A model generated the notes under the pieces. It had not been told where the DNA came from and searched no databases. It was given only the letters and a program-made list of their open reading frames with translations. Shown one piece after another: positions 11,001 through 21,738 of a stretch of 64,000 bases of DNA. Origin of the DNA: Lithodes maja (lineage: Eukaryota > Arthropoda > Malacostraca > Decapoda > Lithodidae). Positions within the stretch are counted from its first letter, which is position 1, and every line of letters begins with the position of its first letter. The translations under genes and the position numbers were made by a program. The DNA is taken from positions 1 to 64,000 of the forward strand of contig JBAKBP010007621.1 of NCBI GenBank assembly GCA_037953745.1, written 5' to 3'.

Positions 11001-12660
11001 GTCATAGCTACGGTTGTGGACGGCCATCGCTCATTTCCTCATCCTATCAACTCCGGTGTTCCTCAGGGTTCTGTCCTATCTCCTATTCTCTTTCTAATTT
11101 TCATTAATGATCTTCTCAACTGTACATCCAGTCCCATCCATTCATATGCAGACGACTCTACTTTACACCACTCAATTAGTTTTCCAGAACGCCCCAGCCA
11201 GCAGTCCCTCAAAATAAAACGTAATCAATCCATAAAATGCTTATCTTCTGATCTAGCTACTATTTCCAATTGGGGTAGAGAAAACCATTTAACCCTTTGG
11301 CGTACGATGACTCGTTCAGAGTCATTAGGTATTTTTTTCCTAGGTGCACGATGACTCGTTAAGAGTCATTAAACTTAAAAATATTCGCCGAAAATTAAGT
11401 TTTCGTCTGACGCGCGTCATATTTGGCATATATATTAAGTATTACGTCTAGTTCAATGGGTACAATTGGCAACCCCCTCAGTTTAACCGTTTACTCACGG
11501 CTGGCTGGGAAGGGAGCAGAGTACAGCTCAGTCTGTGTTTCGATAATTTCACGTTTATTCGTGTATCTCAGTAACTATTTGGTTTATAGTAATTCTGAAG
11601 TTACCAGTGGAATTCTAATTAAATTCCGCTTCCATATATGTATGCAAATCAAAAATGTTGCAGGCAAAATTTTGAGCTAGCACGAGTTGGAGATAAGGTA
11701 TTTACTTTTGTTTACAATTCTTATTTCGGAGTGCCCCAATGTGGTTGTTTTGTATTTATTCTATGTTTTTATTCGCTTATCTTCAAGTTCAATCAATAAC
11801 GAAGCCGATGGTACCTCATTTATCCAAATACAAGGATTTTTTGGTGGATAAAAACGTAACAGAAACAAATTATTGCCGGGCACATAACTGGCTCTGAGTG
11901 AGCTGAGATATACTTTGGGAGTGGGAAAAACTTTGATTGGAAACTATAGGTGCGCCAAAGGGTTAATGCTTCCAAAACTCAATTTATCCATCTTACTACC
12001 CATCAGCAACCTCCAGAGGACTATCCCTTATTCTTCAACAATACAAAAATCAACCCTTTATCTTCCCTCAATGTTCTCGGTGTCTCTTTTTCTTCTGCTC
12101 TCACTTGGAAAGACCATATCACCAGTCTCACTAAGGCAGCCTCCCAGAAGCTGGGTCTGCATAACCGCCTCAAGGGGTTGTTTACCCCAGCGCAGCTTCT
12201 TGCTCTGTACAGGGGCACAATGCGTCCTTGTATTGAGTATTGTTCACATGTGTGGGGAGGATCCTATCACATCGCACTCCTAGATAAAGTAGAAAGGAAA
12301 GCCTTTCGTATCATTAACTCCCGTCCACTCACCAACTTTCTGCAATCTCTCTCTCTTCGCCGCAATGTTGCATCTCTCTCACTATTCTATCGCTACTACA
12401 ATAATCAGTGTTCCTCAGAGCTTTCCCAGTGTATACCACCTCCTCTACGTAGGGTACGTAGTACCCACCTTGCAACACAATCCCATCCCTACTCTGTGCA
12501 ACTCTCCAACCCAAGAGTGAAACGCTATTCTCAGACTTTCTTCTATTCAACCGCTGAGCTCTGAAACTCTCTCCCAGAATCAGTCTTTCCCTCTTTCTAT
12601 GACTTAAATTGCTTTAAACTCCGTGTGTTCAGGCATTTTAGCTCAAACGTTCCTTGATTT
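11001..12660 (+). pseudogene. LINE-A reverse transcriptase, broken
   Basis: The first part (11016-11290) has the RT motifs SGVPQGSVLSPILF and YADDSTLHH, the catalytic palm (the second and third Asp-bearing positions present as ADD). After the inserted element, 11965-12564 encodes the thumb and C-terminal region with SALTWKDHITSL, CIEYCSHVWGG and NVASLSLFYRY. An in-frame stop ends it after STAEL, where other copies continue WNSLPES. Excising the insert with one TTAA leaves a one-base frame offset, so a separate indel is also present. The 5' half, with endonuclease, is absent. Confidence 0.85.
11289..11966. mobile_element. TTAA-bounded MITE, family F4, 678 bp
   Basis: Ends are TTAACCCTTTGGCGTACG and the inverse GTGCGCCAAAGGGTTAA, with TIRs of about 13 bp starting CCC and direct TTAA flanks. 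Inside the left end a short palindromic unit (ATGACTCGTTCAGAGTCAT) recurs as ATGACTCGTTAAGAGTCAT. There is no transposase; frames such as 11423-11680 have no domain. It lies inside the LINE-A RT frame. Confidence 0.85.
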
Positions 12661-12901
12661 CGGCCCTGTCACTCTTTGAAATCTGGGGTAGGCACTCGCT
12701 GCAGGCAGTTATGCCTTTAGTCTCCCTCATTCACATCGAACAAAACAAAAATACAACTTTCATAGAAAAGGTCACAGGGGATCTTTTAAAGAAAGGTACG
12801 ACGGTAAATTAGAGTAGCAGGTGGTGCTATTTCTAGTCTTCCGGCGTATTTGAGGTATATAGCGTGAGAATGTCTCGGTTTATCCATATGAGCATTGATT
12901 C

Positions 12902-13492
12902 TTGGAAATGCCTTTTCCAGATGACAACACAGCAACCTCGGCACAGGCTACAGGTAGGGGGGCCGATCCAGGTGGGGGTGGGGTCACCATCATGCCTTTA
13001 GTCACTCTGTGTTCAACTCCAACTTGTTTGTTTATCCCAGTCTTTAACCATAAACTTTGTGTGAAATGTGTTAAGTGCTTGGACCGATCCAGAGGCGTCT
13101 GGCTGTCTAAGAAGTGCAGGATTTGTACAGACCTTCAGAGTGGGTTACTTGATCAGCGTGATCCCTCTTACCTAGTAGCCCTACTGGAAATTAAGGCTAC
13201 TTTCAATACTTACCCACAAGACATCGCTGATAAGGCGCTTCATTGCGATGATGAAACTCTTTGGGACCATTTGATTATTAAATTGCAAATTAATAAAACT
13301 CCTCCTTCCCAGTCCGGCACTAAGTCTAAAGTAAAACAAAAAGTTCTTTCAAAAGAAATTGTGATTAGCAGTGACAGTAGTGAGTCAGTTTCCACTAAGG
13401 CCGAACCAAGAGGGCGCGGTGAGTATCTCCACGAGATGATCGCCCCTCAAACAATCTTCGAAGTTATCAGGTGCTTCAAGGTCACGACATAA
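12902..13492 (+). pseudogene. DIRS ORF1 (gag-like), N-terminal part
   Basis: The 196-codon frame has a Cys-rich segment around residues 36-75 (CSTPTC, CVKCVKCL, CRICTD), suggesting a zinc-binding fold, and then a Ser/Lys-rich tail. Position just upstream of other gag-like and RT frames supports an ORF1 identity. The following frames at 13471-13868 continue similar Ser/Arg-rich composition in other phases, implying frameshifts. No enzymatic motif is seen, and its exact homology is unverified. Confidence 0.55.
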
Positions 13493-14195
13493 AAAAAGGA
13501 AAACTGAACCGGCGACGTCCATCGCACAGAGTTCAGATGGGAAGGGTCTTCAGAAATCCCGTACGGAGTCGGCGTGCTCGGGACACTGGCAATCACCGGG
13601 ATCCCGTCCTTCATCCTCCGCCATGTCTCACGTCCAATCTGGCAGTTCAGAGGTGGGGACGGAAGACGTTGAGTCAACTCCCAGGGATGGTTCAAGTGAT
13701 ATAAACTCAGTGTCTCAGGCTGTTAGACCAGAATTTTCTATACCTCGGGCAGACAAACTTAGCCATTCTAGTAGAGTTTCGTCGAAAGTCTTGGCGGACC
13801 AATATAAGGGTTACCCGGTGAGTGATCATCACATTGGAAGCCATAGATCAAATTTAATGCTAGGGTAGAACCAGATGATCATAGTGTTTGGCGGCACCTA
13901 GAACCAGTGCAAACAAGTACACATAAACAATGCACGGCGGGGATAAGGGATAATGTTAGGAATGTTGACCCGGTACCTTCATCCTTCCCAGACTTGTCAT
14001 GGGAAGGTCTCCAAAGTATGGCAACACCCGGAAGAGATGGAAATGGTAGGTGAAATGCAGGAGGAAGTAGAACCTTTATCCTCTGCTCAACCCTAACACT
14101 TAGCTAGTGGGTCAGAAGTAGGCTCAGTAACATCTAAGGAGTCACAGAAAGAGTTTATAACGAAAGACGATTTACAGGCAATTTGACATAACTTC

Positions 14196-15634
14196 TTGCA
14201 AAATTTACAGAGTCCAGCAACATCACCTGAAATCCCTACAAACGTACCGGAAGCTCCACCGATAATGTTTGTTGTGAGGCCCCTGGTGACGGCCAAAGTT
14301 ACTGTTCCACCTAACGTAACGCCTCCTCTTACTTTTACAAGTGTCATTCCTATTACATCTACTTTAACTACAACTAACGTAAGGGTTATTACAGATGTTA
14401 TTCCTCCACCATTGGAAAAGACCCCTATCAAGAAAGGCCCTATGTGGCTTCTTTATGGTCCAAATTTGTCGTAGGCTACCGTTACGGCTCAAAATCCCTC
14501 CAGTGCGCAATGTACGATCTCGGCGGAGCTACCGGTACCAAGTGAGTGGACTATTCAAATGAATAAGAACAGGACATTAAGGGCTAAAGATAATGCAGGT
14601 AATACTTTAGAAGTGTCTATCAAAGCCATTCCAAATGTGTATGCTTATGATTATGTTGTGTACTCTTCCACACCAGCTCTCCCACCTGCCGCCTCTGCAC
14701 GTCTGTATGTGGACTGGTCAAAGGTTGACAGCTTGAATGACTTAAAAGCTCTTGCTTTACTAACGCCAGAATTGGACACAATTCCGGTTAACGATCAGTC
14801 CGGCAACCCCGTCCTGCAGGTGGGGCAGGTGGGCACAGGTTCATGGGTAGACTGGGAGACAGAAGCTCAGCAGTTTGTCGCCACTATTACTTCTAAGTCT
14901 TCCCATCAAATACCTAAAGAGACTCATTCTTGGGTTGCATTGCCAATAACCAAGGCCCGGGGAGTTCAACCTGCTGTGTTAAGTTTTCTTTCGGCTCCCA
15001 AATTGTCTTTATGGGAATTGCAGGATCCAGGATCCCTTTTCAACTCCTGCACCGGCTCACCTGGATAAAGATTTCAAATTGCATCAAAAAAACATTAAGA
15101 CTATTTTAACAATTACTGCTGAGTCGACATATAGCCCAGTCTCTCATTAGAACCATACAGGCTATTACTGATTCAGATGCCAAGAAGGCAATGGAATTGT
15201 CCTGGCGCCTAATGTTACAGAACTCAATCCAGTCACTGGGCGACGTCAGGATAACCTTGTTAGAGGCAGTCTGTGCACGTCAAGACCTCAGAGTCTATCT
15301 GGTCAAGAAATTGCCGGACGACATTGGTCGCCGTAAAATGTTGTCACCAGTGCTTACGCCCACCTTAGTTTGCCCTAAAACTTGGCAAACAGTGTTTACT
15401 TTGGTAGATGCAACTAGGCTGGGTGCTTCCCAAGCTAGGAAGGAGCTTTTTAAATTTCCTAAGTCATATGCCAAACCGAAAGTCAGTCAGAAGGCTCAAC
15501 CTAGTGGGTCTAAGTTCTTTCAGGGCTCCAAGTCTCCTCCAGCACAAGGAAACACTCAGGCCAAGTACAAACAAGGAAAGAACTCAGGTAAATGGTTCAA
15601 GAGTCAACCCAAACACAAATCAGGTCTAGGTTAA
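14196..15634 (+). pseudogene. DIRS gag-like region, broken into three frames
   Basis: Frames at 14196-14474 (Pro/Thr/Val-rich), 14559-15068 and 15191-15634 follow one another with stops between. The last ends in a basic, Gln/Lys-rich tail (KFFQGSKSPP, KYKQGKNSGKW), as expected for a nucleic-acid-binding structural protein directly before RT. It overlaps the RT frame by about 40 bp in a different phase. I infer the gag role from position and composition only. Confidence 0.55.
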
Positions 15635-17155
15635 CTCCTGCCAAGACTAGCCAGCCGTCTAACCCTACCCCACCACCCTCAAAAAAACTGAACATATCAC
15701 AAACTCTCTCACTCCCGGGGCCTGTCGTGGGCGAGTTGGATCAAAGTGTAGTTACGCCGGACAAGCCCAGTCAAGTAACTGGGTCATTTCGGGCGTGTCA
15801 CCGGGCTTGGCCCCGGCGAACTTGGGCATGGACAGTGGTACGCAAGGGCATAACCTGGCAGTGGGTCCAGCGACCTCGTTTACGTCAACCACTCGAAATC
15901 AATCATGTTTCTTTAGAGGTGGAGTCACTAGTCCAGGAAATGATCACCAAGCATATCATTGTCCCGGTCAATCCAACTTGCCCAGTTTATACATCCAAGC
16001 TTTTTCTCGTACCAAAAAGGGACAGTGTTTAGATGAGACCAGTCGTAGACCTGTCTCGTTTGGACCAATACATTCGCAACGCATCGTTCAGCATGCTCAC
16101 TATGAATCAAATCAGGCTAACACTTCCGCCGCAAGGTTGGATGTGCTCGTTTGACCTGACAGAAGCCTATTGGCATGTCCCGGTAAACAAAAGGTTCCAA
16201 AAATTCCTCGCCTTGAGGATAGAGCATCAGACTTATGTCTTTCAGCGGATGCCTTTCAGGTTGAACCTAGCACCGAGAATATTTACCAAATTAGTCCGAT
16301 AAGCTTTACTACCACTTTTAAGTCAGGGAATCAAAGTGTTGTGGTATCTAGACGACTGGCTAGTGGTGGCAGAATCAGAGAGTCAATGCCGGAATCATGA
16401 AACTCAAATTTTAACCCATTGAGGACCAGCGACTCACTGTTTGCGTCGGCAATGTATTTTCCCACTAACCCCAGCGTCACATAAGGTGCGTCACGGTTAA
16501 TTACTCCGGTCCTATGGCACCTAGAGGGCTCAGATTTGTATGGGAACTGTGTAAGTATCCCACGCAACAATGCCGATGGTTGAAAACTCTCAAAGTCCAA
16601 CCGCGTGCGCGTGCAAAAACCTGTTTTTGCTTGTTTTTGCCTACCCCTTTCCCCTCTTGTAAATCCGACTTTCGGGCGCACCGTAGGACCCCTTAATGAC
16701 CTAGGGGATCGGTTTTTTGTGGGTTTTCCTTCATTCCTAACCCATTCCTAGTGTTTTCTGGAAAACTTTTATTTTTCAAAACCTGCCGGTCCTAGGTGGT
16801 ACATTTATTATTAAGCTCAGTGGGTTAAATCATGTGCAATCCCTGGGGTTCAAGGTCAACTTGGCAAAGTCGAACCTTGTCCCAACTAGGGTAATTCAGT
16901 TGATCGGGCTGGTCTGGGACACAGCACATCTTACTCTCAGTCAGAGTGTGGAGAATCGAAACAGATTTCGATTTTTTTTTTTTTTTTTTCTCCACAGTCT
17001 GACAACCACGAGGACATGGGAATCCCTGGTCGGCTCTCTCAACTGGATTCAACTAACAGTAAAGTTGGGCCGGTTGAAAGTAAAGAGATTAATCTTGGAA
17101 GGAAACAAACATTTTCCGCTATTGCCGGCGGGAAAGTTATGGCGAATTCCAACGT
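15592..17155 (+). pseudogene. DIRS reverse transcriptase, broken
   Basis: Fingers/palm motifs in order are LFLVPKRDS, MRPVVDLSRLDQYI, CSFDLTEAYWHVPV, FRLNLAPRIFTKL and the catalytic YLDDWLVVAES (about 16350-16380). All but the first are in one phase with stops at 16030-16032 (TAG) and 16300-16302 (TAA). A 418-bp TTAA element splits the frame at 16411; it resumes at 16829 with SLGFKVNLAKSN and IGLVWDTAHLTL. A poly-T expansion near 16973-16990 shifts the frame again. The motifs match the DIRS RT type rather than Gypsy or LINE RT. Confidence 0.85.
16411..16828. mobile_element. TTAA-bounded MITE, family F1, 418 bp
   Basis: It has TTAA at 16411-16414 and 16825-16828, with termini TTAACCCATTGAGGACC and, inverted, TTAACCCACTGAG. 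It is non-coding. The same family at 40286-41208, in the opposite orientation, matches along both halves. Removing it with one TTAA restores the DIRS RT phase exactly. The minus-strand 116-codon frame inside it has no domain. Confidence 0.9.
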
Positions 17156-17157
17156 TA

Positions 17158-17293
17158 ATTAATAATAATAATTATAATCTTCTGGTTACTTATATAGCGC
17201 TCGTTCTCCTCCTTCGAGGATTCACAAGCGCTTGGCTTTCTTCAGTTTACCAGAGACCATTACCCATCCCCCTTGCTCATGGGGAGATGGTAA
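17158..17293 (-). mobile_element. tRNA-type SINE, 5'-truncated, inverted
   Basis: On the minus strand this is the 3' part of the SINE (CAGTTACCATCTCCCCATGA through AAGCCAAGCGCTTGTGAATC) ending in an ATT-like tail, seen as AATAATAATAATTATAATC on the plus strand. It abuts a full SINE in the other orientation. Together they can form a hairpin of about 130-bp stem. Confidence 0.8.
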
Positions 17294-17530
17294 CTGCCGG
17301 CTGGCTCAGTTGATAGCATGCCTGATTCCCACCTTGAAGGTCTCGCGTTCAATCCCCGCTCAGATTGAAAAGTTTTTCTGGGATACAGCCAGCGGTTACC
17401 ATCTCCCCATGAGCAAGGGGGATGGGTAATGGTATCTGGTAGACTAAAGAAAGCCAAGCGCTTGCGAATCCTCGAAGGAGGAGAGACGGGCGCTATATAA
17501 GTAACCAGAAGATTATTATTATTATTATTA
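17294..17530 (+). mobile_element. tRNA-derived SINE, full length
   Basis: A-box-like TGGCTCAGTTGATAGCATG and B-box-like CGCGTTCAATCCCC are followed by the family body and an (ATT)n tail. It differs from the 4390 copy by few substitutions. With its truncated inverted partner it interrupts the DIRS pol between RT and RNase H. Confidence 0.85.
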
Positions 17531-18960
17531 TATCCCAGAAAAACTTTTCAATTCACAACTTACTCTCGGTTTGGGCGAGGCAGGAAACATTGTATTCAAT
17601 AATGACGTGGACGTCTTCTCCACCTACGATATGGATGGACACAAATGCTTCAGGGACGATAGGCTGGGATTACCAGTCAAGCCTCGGCCATCAGGGTCAA
17701 GGGCTTTGGTCCCAATCCGAAGATTTTCACATATATGCGAAAGAGTTGTTAGTCCCACAATTTTTCCGACAGGCTCACGGCTTCACCTTGCAGGGGAAAT
17801 CAGTAGCCTTTCGAATGGACAATCTGAATGCAGTTTCATGCATCCAAAAGCAAGGGTCAACGAGGTCTCGGAACTTGCTAGAGTTGTCAGATTTTTTTTT
17901 TTGTTCTGGCAGATAAGCTGTACATTAACGCCTTACGAGCGGGCCCCGTCAGTAACTTCTACTACCCGCCATGCGGGTGGTTTTACCCAAAACAACCTTG
18001 TTTCCGTGCTCTTTTTCATGCATAAACAAGAGACAGAGCGTAATTCAATTATGTATCCCTGAAAGGGCGATAATTGAGCTTTCCAATGACACCAGAACCA
18101 TCCTTCTACGACCACGCGTTCTCTTGCAACGATCGTGCAAGGCGAAGGAAAAATCCCTAAAATACGGTAATTTCCTTACATAATTCCCTGTGTAGCAAGG
18201 CAGTGAGTGTGGGTGTGTGTGGAGGCGGGCCCAGTGCTAGCGCGGGAGCCGTGCCGAATGGTCAGAGCCGACCTATGCTCCTCCCACCGCTTGTCTCTCT
18301 CTCAGAGACAAATATTGCTCAAAATTGCACACCACCTGAAGTCGGTCCCCCGCCACATAGTCCTTTCTTCTCTAGACCGACTTAAGTCCGGCGCCGCCAG
18401 ACAAGGGTTAATCTTCACGCATCAAACCTGCCGGGCGTAGCCAACGTCTGGGCAGACACCCTGTCACGAAGACAGAGCACAATAGTAGAGTGGTCTCTCA
18501 AGCAAACCATCTTCAACCAGATGATTGCAGAGCCATACCGTCCACCAGTGGACTTATTCGCATCCAAGGAAAACAACGAACTTCCTTTCTACCTAACCCG
18601 CCGAGAAGTTAATTCGGCGGGGGGGGTCCAGACGCATTGATGGAGGATTGGAACAGGTGGAATTTCATCTCTCTGTTTCCACCTCCAGACGCTTCACTAA
18701 TGTGTCAAGTAGTTCAAAATCTACCGGATTATCGAGGCATAGTCTCGATAATCGCGCCCCTGTGGCCGGCTCAGGTGTGGTACCACCAGTTGAAGACGTG
18801 GTGCGAGAACCTGGTGTCAACCCCGATCTCGTACTTCCACTAAGAGACAATATGCAACCTAGAGACCTCGCTGACTTTTGCACTCCTGACATTCAGAAGG
18901 CAAAATGGTTAAACTCTGTACAGTGAAAGTGTCACTAATAAATTTCTAAATCAGTACACT
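17531..18960 (+). pseudogene. DIRS RNase H and C-terminal region, broken
   Basis: The RNase H core is at about 17590-17880 (IWMDTNASGTIGWDY, GLWSQSEDFHIYAKELL, FRMDNLNAVSCIQKQG): a first-strand Asp, a Glu in AKELL and an Asp in RMDN. A poly-T run at 17892 shifts the frame. A TTAA element at 17925-18411 interrupts it, after which PGVANVWADTLSRR, VDLFASKENNELPFYL and LMEDWNRWNFISLFPPP follow, a C-terminal arrangement typical of DIRS pol. A poly-G run at 18619 adds another frame change. Confidence 0.8.
17925..18411 (+). mobile_element. TTAA-bounded MITE, family F2, 487 bp
   Basis: It begins TTAACGCCTTACGAGCGGG and ends CAGACAAGGGTTAA. Two further copies lie in the BEL element (55694-58068 and 55772-56259). 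The interior includes a conserved TATCCCTGAAAGGGC palindrome-like motif and TTTTTCATGCATAAACAAGA. Its ends are not strongly inverted to each other, but the TTAA duplication is exact. Small frames inside it recur in the other copies without a recognisable domain. Confidence 0.85.
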
Positions 18961-19865
18961 CTATCTACCAGGCGTCAATACCAGTCACATTGGAAATCAT
19001 TTACAACCTGGATAGTGGAAACGTCTCAAACGGAAGCATCAGTAGCTTTAATTGTCAAATACCTGGACTACTTATTTGAACATAAACGCCTTTCCGTAGT
19101 AACACTTAAGAACCATTTGTCAGCCATTAGAATCCCCTTTTATGATTTAACGGGTCTATCTGTACCCTAGGCGGAGGAGACGGGCTTTATTCGGGCATGT
19201 TTTAAGCTTCGCCCACCACCCCGTCAGCTCATGCCTACCTGGGCGCTAGACAAAGCTTTATCTTTACTTCATTCTCATAAATATAATCACGCTCCAGATT
19301 TTGATTCAATCTTAAAGAAGGCTGTGTTCCTTATGGCTTTGGCCACAGGTAACCGGGTATCTGAGCTGGCGGCGATGACCAACGAACCTAATTGTCTCAG
19401 ATTTGGGAGGCTCAATATCAATGTCCAAATTGCGCCATCTCCCACTTTCATTGCAAAAAATTAGCATAGTGATCACGTTCTTTCTGATTTTACGATCCCA
19501 GCGCTAAAGCGAGGGGATACACATCATATTTTTTGCCCAGTACAATCTCTTATTAAGATTTTGAGAGTATCCAAACCTCAACAACAGGGAGCTCTCTGGG
19601 TAATAGTACAGGCAAGCGCATCACGAAAAGGAAATTAGCATCTTTACTTGTAGAGGTTATTAGAGAAAGTAACCCCGGTCTAGTGGGGAGGGCCCACGAT
19701 ATCAGAAAGTGGGCAGTGTCATTAAGATTCTTACAAAACTTTTTGGTAGATGATATTGCTAACACATGCTTATGGGCATCTAATCATACATTCTTGATGT
19801 GTTACCTGTCTGTTGCCTTGAATAAACCAAAACTCACCTGTGTGACATTACGTCAACGGGTCTAA
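18930..19865 (+). pseudogene. DIRS tyrosine recombinase, broken
   Basis: The N-terminal SAM-like part (TLSTRRQYQSHWKSFTTWI, KYLDYLFEHKRLSVVTLKNH) precedes the catalytic domain. The conserved residues are visible: Arg in ATGNRVSELAAM (about 19350), His and Arg in AHDIRKWAVSLRF (about 19695), Trp in CLWASNHTF and the nucleophile-type Tyr in LMCYL (about 19800). In-frame TAG stops at 19168 and 19462 and a frame change before 19683 inactivate it. The enzyme would integrate circular DNA copies by site-specific recombination, in place of an integrase. Confidence 0.85.
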
Positions 19866-19993
19866 CTGGTCTTTGTGCTATTAGTAATAAGAATAATGTT
19901 AAGTATGAAAAAGAGGGGGAGGGGGGGTTACTGGAGAGCTAAGACCTTCAGCCCCTCCGCCGGATAATGTGATGAGTATACGAGCTGTGATAC

Positions 19994-20607
19994 TTAACCC
20001 AGCAAGTACGGATCCCCTTATATAAGGCCTACCGGTGGGCTGCGGAACTCCTTATATAATCCAAGGCCTAAAAAAAAAACATTAAATCAGCCCAGTATAA
20101 TTTGTTTTCTATTTTTTTTATTTTTTTATTGCCCCTTGGCCATGGCAAATATCACTCCTCCACATCCCCTCCTTCCCCCCCCCCCCTTCAATTATCACCT
20201 ATTCTCCCTCTTATTCCCTTATTCTTAGGTATATTTTCGTGCTAACAATAGCGAGTTGCTAGCAGGCTGTGCTCATATGTGTTACCAATCAAGTGCAGAG
20301 AGAGAGAGAGTATCGATCGAAAGTCTCTCTCCAGACGTGGGGAGAAGTGGAGGAAGTGGGAGGCTGGCTCACACTCGATGATTACAACTCCCGGCCTCTG
20401 TTGCCAATTTTGACCAGCCAAACGCTGTTTCCACTTGTCTTATTGCTGTAACAGGTTAATACCTTTATAATCAACGTAAAATAGGTGCATATGGATAAGT
20501 ATTAATGATATTTATGGTACGATGACGATTTGAGTGAAGGAAACCATCTAAATACCTCCACACAGGGGTGGCTGTATACTATAGGGGGTACGCAGCGGAG
20601 AGGTTAA
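19994..20607 (-). mobile_element. TTAA-bounded element, family F3, 614 bp
   Basis: Plus-strand ends are TTAACCCAGCAAGTACGG and GCAGCGGAGAGGTTAA. The body is the reverse complement of the 35308-36564 element: shared marks are a GATCGAT motif beside an (AG)n run, CGCGTTTGGATGGT-like sequence and TACCTTTATAATCAAC. This is the simplest copy of the family and shows that the long one arose by internal duplication. No coding capacity is seen. Confidence 0.75.
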
Positions 20608-21110
20608 TAGTGTGGAACTGGTTATACAGTTCCAAATTATAATTTAATTTTAAGTAACATATATCAATAATAGTGGCAACTATGAGATATATGCAATAAG
20701 TTATACAACAATATACAGTAGTTATACGTTCAAGTTAATTATAAGGGAACATTTTTTGTAATCAAAATAATTTTGATCTACAGAACTCTGACGTCTAGTG
20801 AAAATCAGAGGATTATCTTTATTTTGTGTCAAAGAATCAGGAATTCTTGATCAATGTTTTAATGAATCCCAAATATGATATTCATTACCTACATGTACCT
20901 GCAAGGTTTTGTAAAAGCAGACTATCTTTGAAGTGCGCGGTCTGCTTTTCTTTCCATTTTTATACCAAAAACATTGTGTGTATACAATAAATTTAAGAAT
21001 GCTATTTTGGGTGTTTTTCTCAAACTGTTGTTGATTGGTTAATGGTTGGATATTGTCACGAATGTCCCCCTCCAGTCTTGAAATATCAGGCATATCTTCA
21101 ATGATGGAGG
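20608..21110. other. AT-rich DNA without recognised gene
   Basis: Only short frames without domains are present. The sequence is possibly 3'-flanking DNA of the DIRS element or host intergenic DNA. Confidence 0.4.
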
Positions 21111-21605
21111 GGCCACTAATAAATTATAGGTTTGAGTCCCGGAGGGAAGTAAGAAAACCTAATTTTTAGTAGTGGCCCCGAAATCATTGACGATGCAGGC
21201 CCCCCTTCCATCCCCTTCCCATTCGTTGATGTCTTTAAGTTAAATCTTGATATATCATTGAAGAGCGTCATGACGCTGGGCAGATCAGTGTCTCGTATAA
21301 GAATCCACGGAAAGACATCCACAAGTTTGGGAAGCTTAATTATAGCATTTCTTAAGTTAAATTTTATGTTTTATTTTTTACAAAGTTTTTTCTTAGTGAG
21401 TACCCGGTCATAAGGACGATTCCATGAGAGAATTAGCGTACGCTTATGATGTGGCCTCTTTTCCTCCCTGTGGCGGTTGTTTCAAACGAGCTGACGCAAG
21501 GGCTTGAAAGAGCGCTATTAGGTAATAGGCATATCGTCCAATGATTTCGGGGCCACTACTAAATATTAGGTTTTCTTACTACCCTCCGGGACTCAAACCT
21601 ATATT
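21101..21605. mobile_element. Fold-back repeat R1, uninterrupted copy
   Basis: About 75 bp at 21122-21196 (TAGGTTTGAGTCCCGGAGGG, AAGAAAACCTAAT, TAGTGGCCCC) recur as an inverted copy at 21532-21603. Between them lies the R1 body shared with 6850-7460. Long inverted ends around a non-coding core suggest a fold-back or MITE-like element. It contains the empty site for retroposon B at about 21298-21310. Confidence 0.65.
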
Positions 21606-21654
21606 TTGCTTCGAAGTAGGCATTCATGTGAGCGAATATTCTTCACAAACTCAA

Positions 21655-21738
21655 CTGGGTATGAGAGGCTCGAACCTGATACACTACATATGGATTGTTG
21701 TTGGACTAATATAACCACCAGGCTACAGGTTGCGACAC
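21655..21738 (-). other. tRNA-like relic, possible SINE head
   Basis: On the minus strand TAGCCTGGTGGTTATATTAG resembles an A box and CAGGTTCGAGCCTCTC a B box. Spacing is near that of a tRNA with a long variable part, but stems do not all pair. It is read as a tRNA-derived relic. Confidence 0.4.

Larger units (their letters stand above)
10996..12750 (+). mobile_element. LINE-A (Jockey/I-like), 5'-truncated, split by a TTAA element
   Basis: The left end joins LINE-A inside the RT domain, at the position matching 63745 in the right-hand copy. The right end carries the family 3' UTR (GCCTTTAGTCTCCCTCATTC) and an A-rich tail near 12740. Another element occupies 11289-11966. Truncation at the 5' end is typical of incomplete reverse transcription. 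Clade assignment beyond a Jockey/I-like non-LTR element is not attempted. Confidence 0.85.
12760..19993 (+). mobile_element. DIRS-like tyrosine-recombinase retrotransposon, degenerate
   Basis: Gene order is gag-like, reverse transcriptase, RNase H, tyrosine recombinase, all on the plus strand, which defines DIRS-type elements. Internal insertions are a TTAA MITE at 16411, an inverted SINE pair at 17158 and a TTAA MITE at 17925; another TTAA element abuts the 3' end at 19994. The 5' limit is approximate because no inverted or split terminal repeat was found, and the leader may extend left across earlier insertions. In-frame stops and frame changes in every gene mark it as dead. Confidence 0.85.

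Noticed and set aside
14093..14431. Minus-strand 112-codon Val/Thr/Gly-rich frame
   Set aside because: Antisense to the DIRS gag-like region and without recognisable features.
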